A stretch of 64,000 bases of DNA from Myroides odoratimimus (GTDB taxonomy: Bacteria > Bacteroidota > Bacteroidia > Flavobacteriales > Flavobacteriaceae), in assembly GCF_001485415.1 (NCBI RefSeq), contig NZ_BCMQ01000013.1, forward strand, positions 27,177-91,176, read 5' to 3'. Below the pieces are notes generated by a model. The model was not told the DNA's origin and made no database searches. It saw only the letters and a list, made by a program, of their open reading frames with translations. Made by a program: the position numbers and the translations under genes. This document shows, one piece after another, positions 1 to 8,179 of this stretch (position 1 is the stretch's first letter; every line of letters begins with the position of its first letter).

Positions 1-367
1 TGATTTCACATGCTTTTTGCATAGCCATCGCTCTTTGAGAAACTAGTTTAAGTGCATCTTCAAAAGCTAAAGTACCATTAGCTACTAATGCTGAAAATTC
101 TCCTAGTGAGTGTCCAGCTACCATCTCAGGTGTAAAGTTTTCTAATGTTTTAGCTAATACAACTGAATGTAAGAATACCGCTGGTTGAGTTACTTTAGTT
201 TCTTTTAGTTCTTCAGCAGTACCTTCGAACATGATATCTGTAATTCTAAATCCAAGGATTTCATTTGCTTTCTCGAACATCTCTTTAGCTATAGGTGAGT
301 TTTCGTATAAGTCTTTCCCCATTCCTGTGAATTGAGCTCCTTGACCTGGAAATACGTATGCTTTCAT
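1..367 (-). CDS. fabD: Malonyl-CoA:ACP transacylase, N-terminal part (cut by window edge)
   Basis: FabD moves the malonyl group from CoA to acyl carrier protein, the entry step for fatty-acid chain elongation in the cytoplasm. The first 122 codons are present; the rest lies beyond base 1. The protein begins MKAYVFPGQGAQFTGMG, the typical FabD start with the PGQGxQ oxyanion motif, and carries the nucleophile motif GHSLGEFSA at about residues 85-93. The ATG at 365-367 follows a TATTTTTG -7 element on the minus strand (393-400), so a short leader is expected. It is separated from the upstream ppiD-like gene by that gene's terminator, so it is probably transcribed alone. Identification is secure; completeness cannot be judged. 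Confidence 0.95.
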   Translation of the reverse strand, partial: MKAYVFPGQGAQFTGMGKDLYENSPIAKEMFEKANEILGFRITDIMFEGTAEELKETKVTQPAVFLHSVVLAKTLENFTPEMVAGHSLGEFSALVANGTLAFEDALKLVSQRAMAMQKACEI

Positions 368-392
368 AAGTTTAGTTTTAAATTTTGTAAGG

Positions 393-400
393 CAAAAATA
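393..400 (-). promoter_or_regulatory. -7 promoter element for fabD
   Basis: TATTTTTG on the minus strand fits the Bacteroidota TAnnTTTG consensus and lies 26 bases before the fabD ATG. No TTG at the expected -33 distance was seen. Confidence 0.45.
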
Positions 401-436
401 AGGTATTTTTATTAGTAAACCATATAGACATAAAAA

Positions 437-461
437 AAGCCATCTGATATACAGATGGCTT
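437..461 (-). terminator. Intrinsic terminator after the ppiD-like gene
   Basis: A perfect 10-bp stem (AAGCCATCTG with its complement, loop ATATA) is followed on the minus strand by a run of Ts. It sits 21 bases past the stop of the 482-2587 gene. Confidence 0.9.
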
Positions 462-481
462 CGTTATGATATGTTTTTGTA

Positions 482-2587
482 TTATTGGATAACACCTACA
501 CGATTATCTTTAATCTTAGCATTGTCTTTTAATACTTTCAGTACTTGCATTTGTGCCATACCTCTAACGCTGTTTTCTACTCTAGCTTTATAACTAGCGT
601 AACCAGCAGTTAATTCAGGTGCTTTAGTTACATTTTTAGTTTGGATCATATACACACCTTGTAAACCGTCGATTAACTTAGAATCTTTGTTTACTGCAGT
701 TGCGAAAGCTGTTCCTACTACTAATGGCTCATTACCAATATTAGTGATCAGTGGAGCTCCTGTAGTTACATCAGTTATAGATGCGATAGAAGCTTTAGAA
801 CTGTTAGATACTTCTTGAATAGTATTTCCAGTCATTTTCTTTCTGATTACAACTGCTTTTTTCTCGTTCATTAAGATTGGCTCAACGATTGATTTCACTT
901 CTTCTACTGGTGCAAGACCTGTATCATTTTTAGAAGTTACTTTAACGATGATGTGTCCGTCAGCATTGTCAAATCTCTTAATAGCACTCTCTTTAGTCTC
1001 TTTATTGAAAGCCCAAGAGATAATACTTCTTTGGTTACCTACTCCAGGTAAGAACTCTTCGAATGGACGAATAGTTACTTCTTTCTGAGCATTGAAACCT
1101 AATCCTTCAGCAGTAGCGATAAAGTCTTTAGCTGTAGGAGCGTCTTGTTCTAATTGAGTAGCTTTAGTGAATAAGTCATCAGCAGTTACGTCTGATACTT
1201 CTATTTTACGAGCTACAGTTGCTAATTTAGCACCTTCTTTCTTTTCGTTTACTTGGATAATGTGGTATCCAAAGTCAGTTTCTACTAAACCGATAGTTCC
1301 AGCAGCATTGTTAAAGATAAAGTTGTCAAAAGGTTTAACCATTTGTCCTCTTGGGATATCTTCGTATTTACCACCGTTGTTTTTAGAACCTGGGTCTTCT
1401 GTTTGCGTCATTGCTTCCATGGCGAATGAAGAAGGATTAGCTTTTACTTTAGCTAAGATTTCTTCTGCTTTTGCTTTTGCTTCTTCCTTGGTTCTTGTTG
1501 CTCCAGGAGCTGCAGAACCTGCAAAACCGATTAAGATATGAGAAGCATCAACTCTCTGACCTGCTTTTTTATCAATCATTCTAGAGATACAATAGTAGTC
1601 ACCCATAATGTATGGACCAAAAGTTTGACCAGGTTGTAAGTTGAATAATTCTTCTTGGTATTCTAAAGGAAGGTCTTTCTTCGCGTAGTATAAACTGTCA
1701 AATTTGATATCTGAATTTGTGTTTACAAATGTTTCGATATCTTTTACAGTTTTAAAACCAGGGATAGTATCGTTCTTTTTAGTTGTAGCATTGTATTGTA
1801 CAGTTGGCTTTAAGTAACCTTCTATAACTTCTTTTACAGCTTCTTTATCAGCAGCAGATGGCTGACTAGGAAGGAAAGCATATTGTAATACACGAGTAGG
1901 CTCAGATTTAAATCTGTTAGCATGTTTTTTCATGTAATCTAATATCTCTGTATTAGAAACAGCAGCTTCTTCGTTATTCACAGTAGAATAAGGAACAGTA
2001 ACATAGTCAAAAGAAACTTTGTCATTCTCATTAGAGTATGCTGCTTTAGCATCAACATTAGTAGTATAAATACCACCTTGAACTAATGAAAAATACATTT
2101 GCTCTAAACCAACTTTCTCTAATTCTTTTTCATAAGCTAACCATTGGTTCCATTGCTCTTGACCAGCACCTTTCATCATAGCAACAAATTGGTTGAATTT
2201 GTTGATGTCGAATTGCCCAACAGCGTTTTGGAATTCTGGATTGTTAGCGAATGTAGGGTTGTTTTTAACAACGTTTACTAATTGGTCTTTACCAAGTCTT
2301 AAACCTAACTTTTCAAATTCGTTAGTAAGTAAAATATTATTTACTTCGCTGTTCCACACCATTACTCCTGCTTGAGTATTGCTCATCTGTCCTTGCTTTT
2401 CGGCTTGAGCTACTTTATGTAGGAATTCTTGGGTATTAATTTCTTCACCATCTACACTACCAATGTTTCTTGATAGTCCACCTCCCGTGCTTCTTACTAC
2501 GTCGCCAATAACGAATGCTAATAATGCAATACCAATTACGGCAATTAACAGAGCGGATTTTTGTCTAATTTTTGATAAAACTGCCAT
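482..2587 (-). CDS. ppiD: PpiD-like periplasmic peptidyl-prolyl isomerase / SurA-type folding factor
   Basis: A 701-residue inner-membrane-anchored folding factor for exported proteins. One transmembrane anchor lies at about residues 12-33, followed by a SurA_N/PpiD_N-like helical chaperone region (about 40-200). A parvulin rotamase domain lies at about 345-450, with the hallmarks DASHILIGF, a GGKYEDIPRGQM stretch and the closing FGYHIIQV. The C-terminal 250 residues are a second, poorly conserved chaperone-like part. Family knowledge: PpiD/SurA proteins escort outer-membrane proteins, which fits the nearby lptC and outer-membrane barrel genes. The gene is monocistronic or last in its unit, with a terminator at 437-461. 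The gene symbol is by architecture; Bacteroidota copies are often named only SurA N-terminal domain protein. Confidence 0.88.
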   Translation of the reverse strand: MAVLSKIRQKSALLIAVIGIALLAFVIGDVVRSTGGGLSRNIGSVDGEEINTQEFLHKVAQAEKQGQMSNTQAGVMVWNSEVNNILLTNEFEKLGLRLGKDQLVNVVKNNPTFANNPEFQNAVGQFDINKFNQFVAMMKGAGQEQWNQWLAYEKELEKVGLEQMYFSLVQGGIYTTNVDAKAAYSNENDKVSFDYVTVPYSTVNNEEAAVSNTEILDYMKKHANRFKSEPTRVLQYAFLPSQPSAADKEAVKEVIEGYLKPTVQYNATTKKNDTIPGFKTVKDIETFVNTNSDIKFDSLYYAKKDLPLEYQEELFNLQPGQTFGPYIMGDYYCISRMIDKKAGQRVDASHILIGFAGSAAPGATRTKEEAKAKAEEILAKVKANPSSFAMEAMTQTEDPGSKNNGGKYEDIPRGQMVKPFDNFIFNNAAGTIGLVETDFGYHIIQVNEKKEGAKLATVARKIEVSDVTADDLFTKATQLEQDAPTAKDFIATAEGLGFNAQKEVTIRPFEEFLPGVGNQRSIISWAFNKETKESAIKRFDNADGHIIVKVTSKNDTGLAPVEEVKSIVEPILMNEKKAVVIRKKMTGNTIQEVSNSSKASIASITDVTTGAPLITNIGNEPLVVGTAFATAVNKDSKLIDGLQGVYMIQTKNVTKAPELTAGYASYKARVENSVRGMAQMQVLKVLKDNAKIKDNRVGVIQ

Positions 2588-2787
2588 GCTTTTTTATTAT
2601 GTGTAATTTTTTTCAGTGAGCGAAAATACAATTATCTATTTAATAATAAAAGGGGTAGTGCTATTATTTTAGTGCTTTCGTTAAGTTTTTATTTAGATTT
2701 CAGAATAATTAATTTGTTTTTTTATAATTAATGTTGAAATAGAGTAGATAAGAGAGGATTGTTATCGTGGTTTTATTAAAAAAATAA

Positions 2788-2812
2788 AGGCGAGATATTT
2801 AGTATCTCGCCT
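2788..2812 (-). terminator. Intrinsic terminator after the lptC unit
   Basis: Ten-base-pair stem AGGCGAGATA with its complement, loop TTTAG, followed on the minus strand by TTTATTTTTTT. It ends the transcript containing lptC and the 63-residue protein. Confidence 0.88.
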
Positions 2813-2823
2813 CTAGTAGTGTA

Positions 2824-3015
2824 TTATTTTTTGTTATACCCGTCCATCTTTTTTAAGAATTTTCTTCGGAAGAAGAACATGAATATCGCTACTGCTGCTA
2901 TCAAGAAACTCAACCAAGATCCTGTGTCACCAGCTACTATTTTAGATACACCGTCGTATATAAATAGTACTGCGATAAATAAGTAGAAGAAAGGTATTAT
3001 GCGTAATGCTTTCAT
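2824..3015 (-). CDS. Small two-helix membrane protein, unknown function
   Basis: A 63-residue protein made almost entirely of two transmembrane segments (about 5-22 and 33-50) with a lysine/arginine-rich tail (RRKFLKKMDGYNKK). It starts one base after the lptC stop, so it is translationally linked to lptC, and a terminator follows 12 bases after its stop. I do not recognise a named family. The position suggests a role near LPS transport or simply a conserved hitch-hiker. The tight spacing, own terminator and clean hydrophobic pattern argue that it is a real gene. Confidence 0.7.
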   Translation of the reverse strand: MKALRIIPFFYLFIAVLFIYDGVSKIVAGDTGSWLSFLIAAVAIFMFFFRRKFLKKMDGYNKK

Positions 3016-3016
3016 T

Positions 3017-3574
3017 TTATTCGTTGTTTTTTACGCTTTCGGCGTAACTGTTAGTTGCTTTTACCTTGCTCATTTTACTGTCAAAGTCTATTCCTATTCC
3101 TCTAGTGAAGTTTTCGCTATCAGTAGAGGCTCTGTATTTGCCTTCTGTAAAGAACCATTCGTTTTTTTGATCATAGTAAAGTTGATCAGAAACAAGCTTC
3201 TTACCATCATGTGTTGTTATCACCACATTTCCTTGTAGGTCTATTAGGTCTGTCTTAGTATAGCGAATAGCGTAATCGGCTATTACAGTATTTTTATTTT
3301 TATCCTTGTCATATATTGTTAAGTGAATTCCAACTGGAAATTCGGTAAAGGGATATTTGACATTGCTGTAATCTAGCATTTTTGGACTTACTAAAATAGC
3401 TTTGACTCTTCCAGAATCTATGTATTGACCACGCATATTTTCTACTTCACTGGCTGGAAAGAAACTTACTTTGTTGAAGTTTTGTATTTCTTTAAAGTTA
3501 CTTTCACAAGAAAATAAACTTACAGCAATCGTGAAAAAGAATAGTATGCTTAAGAATTTAGAAAGTAATTTCAT
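3017..3574 (-). CDS. lptC: LPS export periplasmic protein LptC, lipoprotein form
   Basis: LptC links the LptBFG transporter to LptA in the periplasm for moving lipopolysaccharide to the outer membrane. The 185-residue protein has a signal peptide with a lipobox ending at Cys23 (SLFSCESN), so this version is probably a lipoprotein. The LptC beta-jellyroll follows: residues 45-165 contain the alternating-strand pattern DYAIRYTKTDLIDLQGNV and a DGKKLVSDQLYYD repeat typical of LptC/OstA folds. It lies between an outer-membrane barrel gene (18-base gap) and a small membrane protein (1-base gap), as in other Flavobacteriaceae. The call rests on fold-type pattern and synteny and is fairly sure. Confidence 0.85.
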   Translation of the reverse strand: MKLLSKFLSILFFFTIAVSLFSCESNFKEIQNFNKVSFFPASEVENMRGQYIDSGRVKAILVSPKMLDYSNVKYPFTEFPVGIHLTIYDKDKNKNTVIADYAIRYTKTDLIDLQGNVVITTHDGKKLVSDQLYYDQKNEWFFTEGKYRASTDSENFTRGIGIDFDSKMSKVKATNSYAESVKNNE

Positions 3575-3592
3575 TTGTTAGCTTACTACAAA

Positions 3593-4864
3593 TTAATCAA
3601 AACGACGTTTTTGGAACCAAAGGTCATTTAATGAGAATCCTACATAAACACTGAAATAGTTCTCTTTAACTAATCCGTTGTTTTTAGTTCCTCTGCTACC
3701 GTATTCAAAACCAATATTTAGGTTAGTGAATTTACGACGCTCTCCTATAGGTAAACCTACACCAAGATTAACAGCCATATCGTTGATAGCTTTGTCATGT
3801 AAGATAAGTCCAGTATTTTCATATCTGAAACCAGCTCTATAGACAACGCGATCTAGATAACTGCTAAATGAGTTGTACTTCGGAATATAGAATCCTCCAA
3901 GAGAAAAACGATTAGAGTTTTCAAAGTTAGAAATATTCGTTTTATTCCAAGAGTCAGTTAATTTACTTGTTTGTGTAAATGTATATTGACCACCAATGAA
4001 CCATTTAAATTCTTTACCAAAGCCTAGCCCCATAGAAAGAGCTTGTGGATTAGTAATTTTTCTAGAATCATCAATCACAGTTTTTTGATCTGCGATTTGA
4101 TTTCCTTTTAAAACTTGCAGTTTCGTAAGGTTGTCGTTTGTCCATTTTGTTTCAGGACTATAAGTTACATTAGCTTGCCAATCGTACCCTTTAAACTTAC
4201 CTGTATATTGTGCTGAGAAATTAAAAGAGAATCCTTTGTAGTCTAATCTTCTCAATTCTCTAGTAATATTCTGAAGTGATGTTCCGTCTCCGATATCTGT
4301 GATGTTCTCATACAGATCATTGTTGGTATGACCAAAGTGGTATCCAGCATCAACTCCAACAGCAAAGTTTTTGTTGATTTCATATCCAGTACCTAAAAAT
4401 ACTCTGTTCACTCCACCATCACCTTCATATCTAGAGTTTATCTTTTGTCCTTGAGGATTTGTTCTTTCTCCATTGATTTTATAACCAACATTAGAGTAAG
4501 GTAACAACCCAAACACAACACCAAACTTCTTTGCAATAGGTAACCCTACAGCAACATAGTCTATCGTTTGTCTATTTGCATTTTCTGAACCAGCATCAGT
4601 CTTAAAATTATAAGAAGTACCTGTAGCTCCTAATGAAAAAGTAGTAAGCTTAAGCTTACCAAATGAAGCTGGGTTTTTTAAATTTATATGAATACTATCT
4701 GCGTAAACATTTGTTCCCCCCATAGCTTTGTATTCATTCGTACCGTTGTAATTAATATTACCTACGCCATAATAAGAGTAAGGAGACGCATTGCCTTGTT
4801 GAGCTAGAGCAGCTGTACCGCATAGTAAACTCAGGCTAAAGAAGATTTTTTTTATCATTTTCAA
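3593..4864 (-). CDS. Outer-membrane beta-barrel protein, flavobacterial conserved family
   Basis: A 423-residue exported protein with a signal peptide (cleavage near Ala21-Gln22, TAALAQQG). Amphipathic beta strands run to the end, which closes with an aromatic-rich strand (YFSVYVGFSLNDLWFQKRRFD, shortened here in meaning to a terminal strand). The N-terminal SPYSYYGVGNI and GGTNVYAD stretches resemble FadL/OmpP1-like barrels common in Bacteroidota, which may pass hydrophobic substrates. The start overlaps the end of coaX by 29 bases, so the two are co-transcribed and probably translationally coupled; an alternative start two codons later would not change this. The substrate is unknown. Confidence 0.75.
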   Translation of the reverse strand: MKMIKKIFFSLSLLCGTAALAQQGNASPYSYYGVGNINYNGTNEYKAMGGTNVYADSIHINLKNPASFGKLKLTTFSLGATGTSYNFKTDAGSENANRQTIDYVAVGLPIAKKFGVVFGLLPYSNVGYKINGERTNPQGQKINSRYEGDGGVNRVFLGTGYEINKNFAVGVDAGYHFGHTNNDLYENITDIGDGTSLQNITRELRRLDYKGFSFNFSAQYTGKFKGYDWQANVTYSPETKWTNDNLTKLQVLKGNQIADQKTVIDDSRKITNPQALSMGLGFGKEFKWFIGGQYTFTQTSKLTDSWNKTNISNFENSNRFSLGGFYIPKYNSFSSYLDRVVYRAGFRYENTGLILHDKAINDMAVNLGVGLPIGERRKFTNLNIGFEYGSRGTKNNGLVKENYFSVYVGFSLNDLWFQKRRFD

Positions 4865-5585
4865 TTGTGTATTGATATAAATTGTTCAGACTCTCTAGTA
4901 GAAAGTTTGAATTAGCAAATATGACATTTTTTAATCTTTTGACCAAAAAAAGTGTATCTCCACCAGTCAAAATTATTTTTAAATCAGGATACAAGGATTT
5001 GTATTGGTTAATGATGCCATCTATTTCAAGGGTTATTCCATTAATTACGCCAGAGTGAATGGACTGATTTGTTTGATTTCCGATTAAATAATCTATATCA
5101 GTTGGTTCTAATAATGGAAGCTTTGCGGTATAATGATTTAAAGCCTTATAGCGCATACTTAAACCTGGAGAAATAGCTCCGCCTAGATATTCATCCTTGT
5201 CATTAATAAATTCGTAGGTTATACAAGTACCTGTATCAATAACTAAACGATTAGAATTTGGATATAGTATAGTAGCTCCTGCAGCTAGAACCATTCTATC
5301 TATGCCAAGAGTAGCTGGAGTTGCATACTTATTCATAAAAGGGAAAGCACTTTTATGACTAATTTCGATTACTTCTGTGTTTTCTAGTAACCAATTGTAA
5401 GTTGTAGATTCTAATTTTCCTACCGAAGAGAGTATAACTTTAGGCTTTACGTCATTTATTTTTAAAATATTTTTAATTTTTTTTTCTAATAAATTTATTT
5501 CAAAAAAATGAGTTTCTAAAAGCGTATCTTTTTCAAAGATAGCTAATTTGGTTCTTGTGTTGCCTATATCAATTGCTAGAATCAT
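4836..5585 (-). CDS. coaX: Type III pantothenate kinase
   Basis: CoaX phosphorylates pantothenate, the first step of coenzyme A synthesis; type III enzymes belong to the ASKHA fold. The 249-residue protein has the N-terminal phosphate loop DIGNTRTK (residues 6-13), the GIDR motif at 94-97 with the following alanine-rich helix, and the second phosphate/adenosine motif DTGTCITYE at 117-125. Length is normal for the family. It is first in a unit with the overlapping outer-membrane barrel, lptC and the 63-residue protein. A TACCTTTG -7 element on the minus strand (5606-5613) precedes it. Confident. Confidence 0.93.
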   Translation of the reverse strand: MILAIDIGNTRTKLAIFEKDTLLETHFFEINLLEKKIKNILKINDVKPKVILSSVGKLESTTYNWLLENTEVIEISHKSAFPFMNKYATPATLGIDRMVLAAGATILYPNSNRLVIDTGTCITYEFINDKDEYLGGAISPGLSMRYKALNHYTAKLPLLEPTDIDYLIGNQTNQSIHSGVINGITLEIDGIINQYKSLYPDLKIILTGGDTLFLVKRLKNVIFANSNFLLESLNNLYQYTIENDKKNLL

Positions 5586-5605
5586 AGTGTGTTTCTTGTG
5601 TTAGG

Positions 5606-5613
5606 CAAAGGTA
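5606..5613 (-). promoter_or_regulatory. -7 promoter element for coaX
   Basis: TACCTTTG on the minus strand matches TAnnTTTG, 20 bases before the coaX ATG. No clear -33 TTG. Confidence 0.5.
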
Positions 5614-5639
5614 GTAAATGATTTTTTTTCTAAAAAGTT

Positions 5640-5669
5640 TTGGAAGAACGAAAATCTGTTCTATATTTG
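5640..5669 (+). promoter_or_regulatory. Promoter of the tRNA-Phe cluster
   Basis: TTG (5640-5642), a 19-base spacer and TATATTTG (5662-5669) give a full match to the Bacteroidota primary sigma factor consensus. The first tRNA begins 44 bases downstream. Confidence 0.8.
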
Positions 5670-5713
5670 CAACCGCTTAACAGAACAAGATTGTTCAATA
5701 CTAAAAGCCAATT

Positions 5714-5786
5714 GGTGCCTTAGCTCAGTTGGTAGAGCAATGGACTGAAAATCCATGTGTCCCTGGTTCGATTCCTGGAGGCACCA
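5714..5786 (+). tRNA. tRNA-Phe(GAA), copy 1
   Basis: A 73-base cloverleaf: acceptor GGTGCCT/AGGCACC, D stem GCTC/GAGC, anticodon stem ATGGA/TCCAT with loop CTGAAAA (anticodon GAA), T stem CCTGG/CCTGG around TTCGATT, discriminator A. The CCA end is not encoded. It is the first of three identical copies in one transcript. Confidence 0.97.
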
Positions 5787-5821
5787 CTAATTTAGCTTTT
5801 AGTTGTTATAGTTTAAAAAAA

Positions 5822-5894
5822 GGTGCCTTAGCTCAGTTGGTAGAGCAATGGACTGAAAATCCATGTGTCCCTGGTTCGATTCCTGGAGGCACCA
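5822..5894 (+). tRNA. tRNA-Phe(GAA), copy 2
   Basis: Identical over all 73 bases to the copies at 5714 and 5921, with anticodon GAA and no encoded CCA. The spacer to copy 1 is 35 bases. Confidence 0.97.
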
Positions 5895-5920
5895 CTAATT
5901 TAAACTTAAGCGAAACATAA

Positions 5921-5993
5921 GGTGCCTTAGCTCAGTTGGTAGAGCAATGGACTGAAAATCCATGTGTCCCTGGTTCGATTCCTGGAGGCACCA
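5921..5993 (+). tRNA. tRNA-Phe(GAA), copy 3
   Basis: Identical to the two preceding copies; the spacer to copy 2 is 26 bases. A strong terminator begins seven bases after its 3' end. Confidence 0.97.
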
Positions 5994-6000
5994 CAAAAAA

Positions 6001-6028
6001 CCACTACTCATCAGTAGTGGTTTTTTTT
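6001..6028 (+). terminator. Terminator of the tRNA-Phe transcript
   Basis: Eight-base-pair stem CCACTACT/AGTAGTGG with loop CATC, followed by eight Ts. Confidence 0.92.
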
Positions 6029-6054
6029 ATTTTGCGCCCTGATGTAAAAGAAAT

Positions 6055-6092
6055 GGATCAGTGACAAAAGTTGGGATCAGTGACAAAAGTTG
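6055..6092 (+). repeat. Two tandem copies of a 19-bp unit
   Basis: The unit GGATCAGTGACAAAAGTTG occurs at 6055-6073 and again directly at 6074-6092, followed by GGGACTAG and, a few bases on, a CTAG-containing stretch. It lies in the 300-base gene-free stretch between the tRNA cluster (with its terminator) and the next gene's terminator. Apart from this repeat and the two terminators I see nothing else in 5994-6315. A decayed insertion-element end is possible but unproven. Confidence 0.75.
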
Positions 6093-6283
6093 GGGACTAG
6101 GCAAAAAGTCTAGTTAATCTAAAAAGTAAAATACATTTGAAAATAATGCTCACTGCTAAAATAAAGAGTTTTAAGAGAAGTATTTAATCATTGATTAATC
6201 ATGTATAAGTGTATAAAGAACGTTCTTAAGGGGGCTTGTGTGTCTTTGTGTTGGTGATTGAGGAGAGGATAGGAAGAAAATAA

Positions 6284-6310
6284 AAAGCCCACTTCATAGA
6301 AGTGAGCTTT
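6284..6310 (-). terminator. Terminator of the rodA / coiled-coil protein unit
   Basis: Eleven-base-pair stem with one mismatch (AAAGCCCACTT against AAGTGAGCTTT), followed on the minus strand by TTTTTATTTTC. It lies just past the stop at 6316. Confidence 0.75.
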
Positions 6311-6315
6311 ATGTA

Positions 6316-6858
6316 TTATTTGTTGATTGCCTCAAACTCCATTGTTAGTTTTTTTAGTTCTAACTCTTGGGTTTTAATGTTAGTTTGCAAATCAAGTAAT
6401 TGCTTTTTGAATTTTAAATCTTCTATTGGAGTAAGCCTACCTGAAGCATTTAGTTGAACATATTTGCTATTTCTAGCATTGTATTTATCTTCTGCTTTTT
6501 GAAGTTTTAATGTTTGTTTGCTTACTTTTTTCTGACTTTTGATAATACTCTTTTGTCTTTTAAGTTCAGCTTTATGTTCTTTTTCTAATTGCTTTTGGGC
6601 TTTTAGTTCTTCTTTTTGTTGTTGTTTAGCTATTTCTTTTTCTTGTTCTAATCTTTTAGTAGCATCCTTTTCATTTTGAAGTTTAATCTCTTCAAGTTTT
6701 AAGCTTTCTTCAACTAGTTTCTTTTCATCAATTAATGACTCAAGTGAAGTGTGTTCTGTAGGGATCTCTTTTAGATCAGTAGTTTTAATTTCTTGAGCTT
6801 TAACCACAGATGTTGTTGCTACAAATATTGCAGCAGCACATAGCATTTTGTTTTTCAT
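6316..6858 (-). CDS. Exported coiled-coil protein, unknown function
   Basis: A 180-residue secreted or periplasmic protein. The start chosen at 6858 gives a clean signal peptide, MKNKMLCAAAIFVATTSVVKA, with cleavage before QE. A longer reading to 6933 would add 25 residues with no signal character and overlap rodA. Residues 40-130 are a long charged helix rich in E, K and Q (EKEIAKQQQKEELKAQK and similar), almost certainly coiled coil. The C-terminal third continues as amphipathic helix. It follows rodA by 49 bases and shares its terminator, so it may be an accessory envelope protein of the cell-shape cluster. I do not recognise the family. Confidence 0.75.
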   Translation of the reverse strand: MKNKMLCAAAIFVATTSVVKAQEIKTTDLKEIPTEHTSLESLIDEKKLVEESLKLEEIKLQNEKDATKRLEQEKEIAKQQQKEELKAQKQLEKEHKAELKRQKSIIKSQKKVSKQTLKLQKAEDKYNARNSKYVQLNASGRLTPIEDLKFKKQLLDLQTNIKTQELELKKLTMEFEAINK

Positions 6859-6907
6859 TGTTTTGTTTGTGTGAATTGTATTAAATATTTGTTTCGTGAG
6901 TATGTAT

Positions 6908-8161
6908 TTACCATTCATTAATTCTATTAGCATCTAGCTTTAGAAAGATGAAAAGTAATACAGTAAATGCCATTAAACTAGAACCTCCATATGAAAAGAA
7001 TGGTAGGGGTACACCAATGGTAGGGAATAGTCCAATAAGCATTGTAATATTAAAGGCGAAATGTATAAACAGAAAACAGATAACACAATAACCATAAACA
7101 CGGTTAAATATTTTTTTCTGTCTTTCTGCTAAGTGTATTAATCTGAAAAATAGGCAGACAAATAGAATGATTACAAAAGAAGCACCAGCAAACCCCCATT
7201 CTTCCCCTACTGTAGTGAAGATGTAGTCTGTGTGTTGTTCTGGTACGAATCCTCCCTTTGTTTGAGTTCCTTCTAAGAATCCTGTTCCTGTCCAGCCTCC
7301 TGATCCAATGGCTATTTTGGATTGATTAAGGTTGTACCCTTCAGCTTGTAAGTTAACGTCTTCTCCTATTAATACATTAATCCTGTCTTTTTGGTGTGGT
7401 TCTAGTACTTCATCATAAACGTAATCTACAGAGAATACGAAGGCTGACATGATTACAACTAGTATAATATATATTAAAGGGTTACGAGTAATCTTTTTGT
7501 TTAAATAGAAGTGTAATGCCGCTATTGCAAGTATAGAAGCTATGATGATACCTGGTTTTACTACAAGTGCTGCGACAAATAGAATAATTGTTATAAATCC
7601 AGTCCATAAGTACCAACTAGGCAGTCCTTCTCTGTACAAAACAAATACAAGAGAAACGAATAACATAGCACTACCAGTATCGTGCTTTAATATAAATAGG
7701 GTAGGTACACCGATGATAACTAAAGCTATAATTTGTTCTTTAAAAGAACTTAGATGGGATTGACTATCTGATAAAAATTTAGCGAGTAGCAGGGCAGTAG
7801 TAGTTTTTACAAACTCTGAGGGCTGTATACCGAAACCAGCTATTTGATACCAGTTCGTTTGACCTTTTACTGACTTACCAAATACAAATAAACCAAGTAT
7901 GGAAAGCAGCCCAATGATATAGAAAACCATAGCATACTTCTCATAGAACTTAGTGTCTATGGATACAATCAATATAATAAGTGGAATACAAAAAATAATA
8001 AACATTAGTTGTCTACCATAGATTTGGCTTAAGTCAAAAATAGATGTGGTTTCTGCAGGTAGAGAAGCCGAATAGATATTAATCCACCCAGCTATGACTA
8101 AAAGCATATACAGAAGTATTGATATCCAATCTATGTTTTTTTGAACACTAACGTTTTTCAT
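6908..8161 (-). CDS. rodA: Rod-shape peptidoglycan glycosyltransferase RodA (SEDS family)
   Basis: RodA polymerises lipid II glycan strands during side-wall elongation, working with the transpeptidase encoded just upstream. The 417-residue protein has about ten transmembrane helices and the SEDS landmarks: the conserved QPSEFVK stretch, the large periplasmic loop (ending PEQHTDYIFTTVGEEWGF) and, near the end, GVPLPFFSYGGSSL. The gene sits 18 bases after mrdA in the order mreB, mreC, mreD, mrdA, rodA. Length and order are standard for Bacteroidota. The GG-S-S tail motif and adjacent PBP2 favour RodA over FtsW. Confidence 0.95.
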   Translation of the reverse strand: MKNVSVQKNIDWISILLYMLLVIAGWINIYSASLPAETTSIFDLSQIYGRQLMFIIFCIPLIILIVSIDTKFYEKYAMVFYIIGLLSILGLFVFGKSVKGQTNWYQIAGFGIQPSEFVKTTTALLLAKFLSDSQSHLSSFKEQIIALVIIGVPTLFILKHDTGSAMLFVSLVFVLYREGLPSWYLWTGFITIILFVAALVVKPGIIIASILAIAALHFYLNKKITRNPLIYIILVVIMSAFVFSVDYVYDEVLEPHQKDRINVLIGEDVNLQAEGYNLNQSKIAIGSGGWTGTGFLEGTQTKGGFVPEQHTDYIFTTVGEEWGFAGASFVIILFVCLFFRLIHLAERQKKIFNRVYGYCVICFLFIHFAFNITMLIGLFPTIGVPLPFFSYGGSSLMAFTVLLFIFLKLDANRINEW

Positions 8162-8179
8162 TTTTGATTTAATCTAAAG

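Noticed and set aside
1167..1541. 124-codon plus-strand frame inside the ppiD-like gene
   Set aside because: Antisense shadow of a well supported coding region; no promoter and no family likeness.
5729..5920. 63-codon open frame across the tRNA cluster
   Set aside because: Its translation is simply the repeated tRNA-Phe sequence read as protein.
5714..5993. Regular repeats that could resemble a CRISPR array
   Set aside because: The repeats are complete 73-base tRNA cloverleafs; there are only two spacers of unequal length and no cas genes.
6316..6933. Longer start for the coiled-coil protein at 6933
   Set aside because: It would overlap rodA by 26 bases and hide a clear signal peptide that begins at 6858.
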